Assembly: GCA_947685225.1 (NCBI GenBank)
Contig: CANTUV010000003.1
Coordinates: 3,480,001 to 3,544,000, forward strand
Direction of reading: 5' to 3'
Length of the DNA stretch: 64,000 bases
From: Garcia nutans
Taxonomy: Eukaryota > Streptophyta > Magnoliopsida > Malpighiales > Euphorbiaceae
Under the pieces are notes generated by a model. It saw only the letters and a program-made list of their open reading frames with translations, was not told the DNA's origin and made no database searches. Of this stretch, positions 48,966 to 58,199 are shown piece by piece. How positions within the stretch are numbered: the stretch's first letter is position 1; each line of letters begins with the position of its first letter. Both the position numbers and the translations under genes were made by a program.

Positions 48966-49265
48966 GTAAGTACACATCTTGCATTATTGCATTGTTGATT
49001 ATTGTGAAGAATGTACTTTGCTATGCTTATATCAATGATGACATATATATGTATTATATGAATGATATGATGATGCAGATGATTGTACATTTGAAAGATG
49101 AATTGCTAAGATGGGTATTGAAATGTGATGGAATGTAAAGCCATTGTGGTTGGCTATAATGACTTTAATGAGGCATGTTTGCCAAATTGATGATGAGAAT
49201 TGAGAATGGAATTGATAATGAAATAATGAATGAATTGTTTGTCTAATGTGTTATTCCATTTTCAG
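48966..49265 (+). promoter_or_regulatory. Candidate 300-nt intron in E5 5' LTR
   Basis: Donor GAG/GTAAGTAC at 48963-48973; acceptor with branch-like CTAAT (49243) and TTTTCAG/AG (49265). The same pair lies exactly 300 nt apart at 59115-59414 in the 3' LTR, 685 nt apart in both E3 LTRs (5124-4440, 22062-21378 on minus) and 404 nt apart in E7 (51413-51816). Splicing itself is inferred. Confidence 0.45.
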
Positions 49266-49735
49266 AGTTTTATTGTTGGTGGCATGCCTATTAGTAACAA
49301 TCTCTTGAAGTTAGGTTGGATTTGATCCTTGAAGCCAAGTTGGGTTGAAGTTAAACATGTTTTACTCCCCTTGAAGCTTGGTTAGGTCTAATCCTTGAAG
49401 CCTAATTGAGATGTTACAACCCTTGAAGCTAGGTTGGGTTTTGTTCTTGAAGCCAAGTTGGGTTGATACTTAGCATGCTTTGTTCCCCTTGAAGCTTGGT
49501 TGAACCTAATCCTTGAAGCCTAGTTAGGATAATGATAATGATAAATGTGATAATTGAACCAAGGCATTAACTCTGAAATTTGAATGGCATATTAGTGTCT
49601 TTTGGGCCCATGCTTGTCTTTGTGTAATTGTGATTCAATAATGATTGAATGACTGAATAATGAAATCTATGGAAAGTCATTGAAATGTGTGGCATTGCAT
49701 TGCATTAAAGCATATTATTAGTATCGTTTGTACTA

Positions 49736-49773
49736 CTGAGCCGTTGGCTCAGCGCGATTGTGGTTCATCGCGC
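49736..49773 (+). other. Twin stem-loops in E5 5' LTR
   Basis: Arms CTGAGCC/GGCTCAG (49736-49752) with a GTT loop, then GCGCGAT/ATCGCGC (49752-49773). Compared with E4, the first stem has an A-T pair replaced by G-C on both sides. Confidence 0.88.
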
Positions 49774-50216
49774 AGGTGACAGAGTTGAACCTGAGAGTTC
49801 CTCAATGTAATATCCCCAGGTACACCCTAAAAGTTTTGAAATAATTATTGTGCTATTTGGATTTAAGGAGTATGTTTAATGGAAGGAGAAGAGAAGTGAA
49901 GGTATATATAACATATATAAGTTAAACTAATGAAAGTCAAAAGAAGATAAATGAATTAATTTAATACCCGATTTTGGTGTACATTGGAATGGTAGTTGTG
50001 AGAAGATATGTTGGTAAAATATGTAAGGAAAATATTATAAGAAATAGGTGTATATGAGGGATGATATATATTTATGTGGTATTTGAAAAATATGGAAAAT
50101 ATAAAGGAAATATAAAAGAGATATACATATACCAACATATATATTACATATACATAATGTATAAAGTGGTGTAGGAAAAGTAAGTTTATACAATTAATTA
50201 ATCAATTAATTAATTA

Positions 50217-50218
<2 letters not shown>

Positions 50219-50271
<53 letters not shown>
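50219..50271. repeat. (TAA)n microsatellite in E7
   Basis: About 17 uninterrupted trinucleotides following an ATTAATTA stretch; same relative position as in E3 LTRs. Confidence 0.95.
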
Positions 50272-50274
<3 letters not shown>

Positions 50275-51866
50275 GAAAAAGAAGAAAGAAAAGTCAAAGG
50301 GAGAAAAGTGTGTGGTGGAGGTTTTTAGAAATAATTTATTTTATTATATTATTATTATTATATATATATATATGATAAACATGAAAAGAAGAAGGGAAAA
50401 AGATATTTTTCTTCTTCTTCTTCTTCTTACACGAGAGAGAGAGAGAGAGAGATGTGATTTTACTAATATTCACATCAAATCCATAGGGATTTTGAGAGAA
50501 TTGAAGATGGATGTTGAAGATTTGGCATAATATTCAAGTAAGTTCTCTCTCTTGATTTCCTTTGTTCTTTTTGAAGTTGTGTTTGAGGTGGATGAATTAT
50601 TGTTGATAGTATGATTAAGGTTGTTGTGGTGTGTTTATAAGTGTTGAAATTGAATTAAGGATAAGAAGTTAGGTTGGTGTTGGTGATGAAAGAGTAAGAG
50701 TTGTGTTTAGTGAAGTTGAAAATTTTCTGTTTTACAATTAGTAAAGGCTGTGACTTGTATGATTTTTAATTAAATATAGAAAAATGTTCTTGAAGTGAAT
50801 TTTTGATATGTTGTGTCTCTATTAGTCTAGAATGACTGAAAAATATGTTGATTCGATTTTGGAATAGTTATGATTTTGGAAAGATTATTTTTATTAGACC
50901 TGTTCCAGCAGGTACCTTAACTGAGACAGCTATCTTTCGAGATTTTTAATAAAATGTAGAAAAACCATATACAATTGAATTTTGGATATGTTGTTGCTTA
51001 GTGAGTCTATTATTTGAGAAAAATAATTTGGAACCATGTTGATTGAATTTAATTTACGGAATTCACAAAGTTCAGAACTGCTGCCAGGATGCAGGGCAAT
51101 TGGAGCAGTCTGATTGGGTGAATTATTTGACCAAGATTTTGTGTTCAGTTTGATCTGAAATTTTGAAGGAATGATTTTAAGATGTAAAACTAAATTCTGT
51201 AAAACTTTTAGAGTTTTTATTCGAGTAGATTATTTTATACAATTTTTCAAAATAAGGATTAAGTTGAGTCCAAAACCAGAATTTACTATTCATATGGTCA
51301 TTTTGCTAATATTCCTTTTGGATTAGGTTGTGAAGAGGTTGAATTGCCCTAATCTAAGTGTTGAGGATTCTTAGAAGAGTAAGTGTATAGATTGGTGTGA
51401 GTTGGTTTTAAGGTAAGTACAAACTACATTATTGCATAAATGCATATGACTTTGAGACTTGATACACATTTGGTTGTAAATGTGTTAGGAAATGTAATGC
51501 ATTGTTGATGTATATTAATATTAGGAAATGTAATGCATTGTTGATGTATATTAATAATGTTATGTTTGGTATAATATGAATGTTGTGATGAGTATGTAAA
51601 ATGTGTGTTAATGCCATTGATTATATACATTTGAATTGATTAAGGTGATTTGAGATCATATGAGATATGAGGCCATGGTTGTTGGCTATGATAATGCAAA
51701 TGAAATATATAATTGAGGCATGGTTGTCTAATTAATTATGAGAAATGAAATGAAAAGAGATTGATAAAGAGATAAATGAAATGATTGTGTGCCTAATGTG
51801 TTAATTCAATTTTCAGAGTTCTGTTTTTGGCGGCATGCCTATGAATCACTGGATAGGTGAAATGAC

Positions 51867-52005
51867 CGGGTCGTAAGCCGATTCCAGTTGGAAAATGTGA
51901 AATGTGATGTTTTTGGGGTGAAATGACCGGGTCGTAAACCTCAAAAACAAATTATTGAAACTAGATTGAGTGAAATGACTGGGTCGTAAACTCAAATCTA
52001 GTTGA
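51867..52005 (+). repeat. E7 LTR repeat module: GACCGGGTCGTAAAC type
   Basis: Three copies of GTGAAATGACCGGGTCGTAA (one with ACTGGG), each flanked by short inverted context. It sits exactly where E3, E4 and E5 carry the CTTCAAGG module, between the same inverted-repeat arms (51793-51819 and 52056-52081). Confidence 0.88.
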
Positions 52006-53548
52006 ATATCCATGGATAAATGTATTGATGATTATGATTATAGACCAAAACAGTAACTCTGAACTTTGAATAGCATATTAGTGTCTTTTGGGCCCATGCT
52101 TGTCTTTGTTTAAATGTGATTCATGAAATGTGAAATGAATGAATAATGAGACCAATAATTATTTTTGTTTAAATGTGAATTGTGGAATAAGATGTAATGT
52201 TATGAGATATATGATGATAATTATGAATGTTTTAATAAGTCATGGAATTGTGGGTTGTATTAATGAAATACATGCTTATGTATATAATTATGAGATTAGT
52301 AGAAATATATATAAGGTGTAATTAAAATGGGAAAATATGATAAGAAAATAATAATATATGAAGTTAACATATAAGTATGATTGTCTGTTATGTATGTTTA
52401 TAATATTTATTTGTACTACTAAGCTTTCGGGCTTAGCGCGGTTGTATAAATTGCGCAGGTGAGTAGGTGGTTGATCTGGAAGTCAAACTGTTATGCCACG
52501 AGAAGGGTAAGAGTATTTCGAGACCAACTAGAAGGTGATGCATATATGTATAATTTCGTTATGTTGTATTTTCTGACAAGAATGTATTCATAAGTATAAA
52601 AGAAATTTTGGTAAAGACAAGATTATCATATATATGTAAGATTATTGAAAGTATAATGATTTTATAAATGTTCTATATTTAAATTAATGTAATATTATTT
52701 GAACTCAGATATAGATTTTTAAACTGTAACAAAAAGTGACATTCGTATACTTTATATGCGTACTGTATGTATACCCGGTATATGTATAGTACTTATATAG
52801 AGTATGGGGGTGTTACAGTTATACTGTACGTTAGTAGTATGTGATAATAATAACCTCTACTTATTTTGTATTAGAAGTGTGAACTCTTCTTGCAGGTTTG
52901 TAGTTGAGGGTATAAGGTGGATTCATTGGGAGTGTATTGAAACTGATTGCATTGGTTTGTGTAAAAATGTTTTCAAAAATCAGAAAAAAACCAGTTTTGT
53001 CGACACTTGGGATCCAATTTCTAGGCGAACCTCTGGCAAAATTTTTGTAAAACCGGAACTAAAATTCAAATTAAGTAAAATTGGTAGCAACATTAAGATA
53101 GTGTGGCGCCTCTACTCGGCTTACACATGTAGGCTGGGAAGGGGTGTTACACTCGAGACCGAGTGAGTCTAGGCATTGAAGAATTTATTTTGGAACTTAA
53201 AGATCACAGAAAAGCTGCCAATCATGTATAATTTCTTCATGTTTTGTAAAGTATTGACTTTAATGTAAATTTTAGGTAAAACTGTAAACATGGACTTGAA
53301 TGTATTCACATATGTAAATATATTTAAAATTTCCGCTGCGTATTAAGTAAAAGTTTATATCTACTTTGTTTTATAATACAAGTAAACTACTTTATTTTCT
53401 ATATTGTATAATGAGAAAGAATGTCTTATGTTTTAAAATGATTAAAGTGTTAAAGGAAACCGTAGCACCTCTATGTTCGGTGTGCGTATACTACACTGTG
53501 GTGCTATGTAGTGTGCGTGTACGGGATGTAGGGGTGTTACAATTGTTT

Positions 53549-53566
53549 TGGTATCAGAGCCTAGGT
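53549..53566 (+). other. E5 primer-binding site (tRNA-iMet type)
   Basis: TGGTATCAGAGCCTAGGT, seven bases after the LTR end at 53541. Identical to E4. Confidence 0.9.
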
Positions 53567-53710
53567 TTGAGATTCTCAACCTAGGTAAAATTGTAAGAAA
53601 AAGAATATTTTGACCTTAAAAATTAGCTTTTGAATAACATACATGTTTGGTATTGGCAGTCTCTGATCTTTAATAAGATGTATTATGCTGTGTTTGCAGA
53701 TATAGGTTGT

Positions 53711-54961
53711 GATGGATTCTCATTTACGTCAGTCAGTAGAGGGTAGTGCTGAGATTGTAGCTCCGGATGAGGTTAGAGAGGGAGCTAGAGTGGCTAGTGC
53801 TGGAGAGGTACCTGCTTCTGTGTCGGGGGGACCAGCTGGTGGGGATGTTCCGCCAGTTTGGCTCAGGCACCGCCGCCACCCCCACAGCCTTTGGTATCAG
53901 TGAGACAGTATGATAAATTAAGGAAGTATGGAGCAGAAGATTTCCTGGGTACTATTGATCCAGCTGTAGCTGAGCAGTGGCTAGATAAAATACAGATAAT
54001 ATTTATTCAGTTGCAAGCCTCTCCAGAAGAAAAATTTGATTATGCAAGATCCTTGTTGCAAAAGGATGCATACGACTGGTGGAAGACAGTGCCCCATGCT
54101 ATGGATGATCCTCCTACCTTGTCCTATGCTGATTTTCTAAGAGAGTTTGGATTGAAGTATACTCCGAGGGAGTATAAAGATGTGAAGAAGATGGAGTTTC
54201 TGAGCTTGAAGCAAGACCACCGGACTGTGACAGAGTATGAGGTGGAGTTTATCCAGTTGAGTCATTATGCTGGGGGTATTATATCTGATGAGATTGATAG
54301 ATGCCGAAGGTTTGAGGAGGGATTGAGGCGCTCTATCATGTGTCTTGTGGCTGGCTCTCGATATCATGATTTCTCCCAACTTGTTGCAGCAGCTAGGAGT
54401 GTGGAGAGAGCTCAGGTTATTGCAGCAGCTGCTTCAGAGGAAGAGATTAGAGTGAGGAGACCCCAGTTTGAGGCAGGGTCTTCATCTGTGAAAAGAGGTA
54501 AAGGAAGTTTTGTTCCTAGGATTAGTAGGAGTCAGAGGCCAGCTGGTAGGTCAGTACAGTTTCAGAGGCAGAGATCGAGACCTACAGTTTCAGTGGCGAG
54601 TGCTCCGACCCCAGTGATTCAGAGATCCACCCTGCTGATATGTATCCATTGTGGTAGGCCACATGGTGGTACTTGTTGGAAGACAGGTGTAGCAGGGGTA
54701 TGTTTCAGATGTGGATTGCTTGATCATTTTGTTAGAGAGTGTCCTGAGATCCAGGAGCAGAGGTCGATAGATTCTGCAGCTTCTCGAAGTTTCAGCAGAG
54801 GAAGCAGATCTGGGTTCAATTCTAGAGGAGGTTCTTCATCCAGGGAGAGTAGACCAGAGGAGGCTGGATCTTCTCAGAGGATGTATGTGATGCAGAGGTA
54901 GCCTGATGCTTTAGCAGTCATAGCTGGTACTTTCTCTTTATTTGGTATTTCAGTACTTGCT
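53711..54961 (+). pseudogene. gag: E5 gag, broken
   Basis: Starts [11 protein letters not shown] at about 53712. Near 53860 a small deletion (missing the segment equivalent to residues ~50-62 of E4) shifts the frame. The rest of gag reads on from about 53860 in the second frame through [12 protein letters not shown] and the zinc knuckle CFRCGLLDHFVREC. TAG at 54899-54901 replaces the CAG expected from E4 (C-to-T change). Confidence 0.93.
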
Positions 54962-55582
54962 TTGATTGACCCAGGATCCACACATTCATATATTAGTGCA
55001 TCTATTTTGCCTGTGTCTGAACTGCATGCTGAATCCCTAGGATTTGATGTATTGGTGACAAATCCTTTAGGGCATAGTGTGGTTGTTAACAAGGTACACC
55101 GAGATAGTGCAGTAGTGGTTCAGGGTGAGGAGTTTTTACGTGATCTGATTGAAATGCCTTTTAAAGAGTATGATTTGATTTTGGGCATGGACTGGTTGTC
55201 TAGACATGGAGCTGTAGTGGACTGTCAAAAAAAGTATGTTACTTTGAGAACCGGTGATGGAAGAATTGTGATGGTATCTGGTGAGCAGAGACAGCTTGCA
55301 TCCTTGTTTGTTTCAGCTGTTGCAGCTAGGAGGTTGATTAAAAAAGGGTGTGATGCTTATCTTGCTCATGTCTTGGATACTAGAGTGGTGGGTTCTCAAC
55401 TTGATAGTATACCCACAGTTGCAGATTTTCCAGATGTGTTTCCAGAGGAGTTGCCAGGGTTGCCTCCTATGAGAGAGGTGGAGTTTGGTATTGAATTGTT
55501 TTCTGGTACCACTCCTATCTCTACTACTCCTTATAGAATGGCACCTGTTGAATTGAGAGTTAAAGGTGCAGTTGCTAGATAA
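54962..55582 (+). pseudogene. pol: E5 protease and linker
   Basis: Aspartic protease active site [12 protein letters not shown] at the start, then [20 protein letters not shown], as in E4 residues 435-640. The frame is lost at about 55560, where part of the [17 protein letters not shown] segment is missing. Confidence 0.92.
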
Positions 55583-56744
55583 AGGGTTTGTTCGCCCTAG
55601 TGTTTCACCTTGGGGAGCTCCTGTGTTGTTTGTGAAAAAGAAGGATGATACCATGAGACTATGCATTGATTATAGGCAATTGAACAAGGTGACTATTAAA
55701 AATAAATATCCTTTGCCTAGAATTGATGATCTCTTTGATCAATTTAAGGGAGCAGCAGTGTTTTCTAAGATTGACTTGAGATCGAGGTACCATCAGTTAA
55801 GGGTTAGAGCTGAAGATGTTCCTAAGACAGCCTTTCGTACAAGGTATGGGCATTATGAGTTTCTAGTGATGCCTTTTGGGTTGACGAATGCACCTGCAGC
55901 TTTCATGGATTTGATGAATAGGGTGTTTAGGCCCTATCTGGATCAGTTTGTGGTGGTCTTCATCGATGATATTTTGGTGTATTCGCGCAATAAGGAGGAG
56001 CATGACAAGCATCTGCGGATTGTGTTGCAGATCTTGAGAGAGAAGCAGTTATATGCTAAACTGTCGAAGTGTGAGTTTTGGCTTGACCAAGTAACTTTTC
56101 TCGGTCATATAGTTTCAGCAGAGGGTATTAGAGTTGATCCAAGTAAAGTTGAAGCTATTTTGAATTGGAATCCACCCAAGTCTGTGACTGAAGTTAGAAG
56201 TTTTCTGGGTTTGGCAGGCTATTACCGACGGTTTGTAAAAGGATTTTCTTTGATAGCTACTCCACTTACCAGATTACTTCGAAAGGGAGTTAGATTTGTG
56301 TGGACAGATCAGTGTCAAGCTAGCTTCGAGCAGTTGAAAGAGATGTTGACTCAAGCGCCTGTTCTTACTTTACCTGTGGAAGATAAACCATATGTGATCT
56401 ACAGTGATGCTTCACATAGTGGATTAGGTTGTGTATTAATGCAAGAAGGTAAAGTTATAGCTTTTGCTTCTCGGCAGTTGAAGCCGCATGAGCTCAATTA
56501 TCCGACCCATGATTTGGAGTTAGCAGCCATTGTGTTTGCATTGAAAATTTGGCGACACTATTTGTATGGGGAGAAGTGTTTTATCTATACAGACCATAAA
56601 AGTTTAAAATATTTAGGGGTTCAGAGAGAGCTCAATCTTCGACAGAGGCGATGGTTGGAATTGACTAAAGACTACGACTGTTTGATTGATTATCATCCTG
56701 GTAAGGCAAATGTCGTTGCTGATGCCTTGAGTCGGAAGTCTTAA
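55566..56744 (+). pseudogene. pol: E5 reverse transcriptase and RNase H
   Basis: RT from [20 protein letters not shown] through [10 protein letters not shown], then RNase H from [10 protein letters not shown] to [16 protein letters not shown] at 56742-56744 replaces the TTA leucine codon of E4. Catalytic residues seen in E4 are kept here. Confidence 0.94.
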
Positions 56745-58199
56745 GCAGGTTTGACTGTTTATTCGCTCTCGTTGCTTGTTGAGTTGAGAGAGTTGCATGC
56801 TAGCTTGGTATTTTGTGATAATGGCGCATTGTTGGCACAGTTACAGTTGAGACCAGTATTGTTAGAACATATTAAAGAGGCTCAGTTGGGTGATGAGAAG
56901 ATGCAAAAGATTGTTTCAGATTGCTAGAATGGAAAGAGTCGAGATTTTATTATAAAAAGTGATGGGAGTCTTTGGTTTAAGAACAGGTTGTGTGTACCTG
57001 ATGATGCTAATTTGAAAAGGATTATTTTAGAAGAAGCACATCAGTCAGTATTTGCTATGCATCCGGGCAATACGAAGATGTATCATGTTTTGAAGCAGTA
57101 TTATTGGTGGTCCGGTATGAAGAGAGACATAGCAGAGTTTGTATCCAAATGTCTCACATGTCAAAGGGTAAAAGCTGAGCATCAAGTTCCAACAGGGTTA
57201 CTTCAACCATTATCAGTGCCTGAATGGAAATGGGAAAGAGTAACAATGGATTTTGTGTCTGGTTTGCCATTGACTCAGAGGAAGCATGATGCTATTTGGG
57301 TAATTGTTGATAGGTTGACAAAGACAGCTCATTTTCTTCCAATTCGGATGGATTATTCTCTTGAGAGGTTGGCTGAGCTGTATATCCATGAGATTGTGAA
57401 GTTGCATGGAGTCCCAATTTCTTTAGTGTCTGATCGAGATCCCCGGTTTACTTCAAGGTTTTGGAAGAGTTTACATGGTGCTTTGGGTTCTTGATTGCAT
57501 TTTAGTACTGCTTTTCATCCGCAGACAGATGGGCAGTCAGAGAGAGTGATACAGATTATTGAGGACATGTTGAGAAGCCGTGTCATTGATTTCTCTAGAA
57601 GTTGGGATAAGTTTTTGCCACTTGTGGAATTTGCTTACAATAACAGTCATCAATCCAGCATTGGTATGCCGCCATTTGAGGCCTTGTATGGTAGACGGTG
57701 TAGGACACCTCTATGTTGGAATGAAATTGGAGAAAGTAAGTTAATTGGTCCTGATTTGGTTAAGGAAACTGAAGAGAAAGTAAAAATGATTCGAGATAGA
57801 TTGAAAGCAGCTTCAGACCGACAGAAGTCTTATTCAGATTTAAAGAGGAGAGATATTGAGTATAATGTAGGAGATAAAGTATTTTTGAAAGTGTCTCCTT
57901 GGAAAAAGGTTTTGAGATTTGGTCGAAGAGGAAAGCTTAGTCCTCGTTTCATTGGACCGTATGAAGTATTGGAAAGAGTTGGGCCAGTTGCTTATCGGCT
58001 TGCTTTGCCACCGGAGTTGGATAGAATCCATAATGTATTCCATATTTCTATGTTGAGGAGGTACAGATCAGATCCATCTCATGTGTTATCAGTTGAATCT
58101 ATTGAAGTGAGTCCAGATCTGACTTTTAAAGAAGAACCAGTTGCTATCTTGGCACATGAAGTAAAAGAGTTGAGAAATAAGGAAGTGCCACTTGTGAAG
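56745..58199 (+). pseudogene. pol: E5 integrase, 3'-truncated
   Basis: Continues in the RT frame. Stops: TAG 56925-56927 (GAG in E4) and TGA 57492-57494 (CGA in E4; a CpG C-to-T change). HHCC zinc domain, the D,D35E residues and the GPY/F module are recognisable. The chromodomain is cut after VPLVK (58199), where the sequence jumps into the LTR. Confidence 0.93.

Larger units (their letters stand above)
49807..53147 (+). mobile_element. E7: E3-like LTR with 330-bp foreign 3' extension
   Basis: TGTAATATCCCC at 49807 to GGGGGTGTTACA at 52817 has both ends like the E3 LTR. It is followed by 52818-53147, unrelated sequence also ending GGGGTGTTACA. Target flanks CTCAA (49802-49806) and CTCGA (53148-53152) indicate that the whole 3.34 kb is the inserted unit. 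No PBS or coding region. Contains (TAA)n 50219-50271, a GA tract 50434-50452, a ~36-bp tandem duplication (51485-51556), a TGAAATGACCGGGTCGTAAA module (51867-52005) and twin stem-loops 52420-52456. Confidence 0.8.
47644..53541 (+). repeat. E5 5' LTR (about 2.55 kb without E7)
   Basis: TGTAATATCCC at 47644 to GGTGTTACA at 53541. Holds the hairpin array 48497-48800, donor-like GAG/GTAAGTAC (intron start 48966), acceptor-like TTTTCAG (ends 49265), repeat module 49305-49530, inverted-repeat arms 49243-49268 and 49570-49595, twin stem-loops 49736-49773. E7 occupies 49807-53147. Confidence 0.9.
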
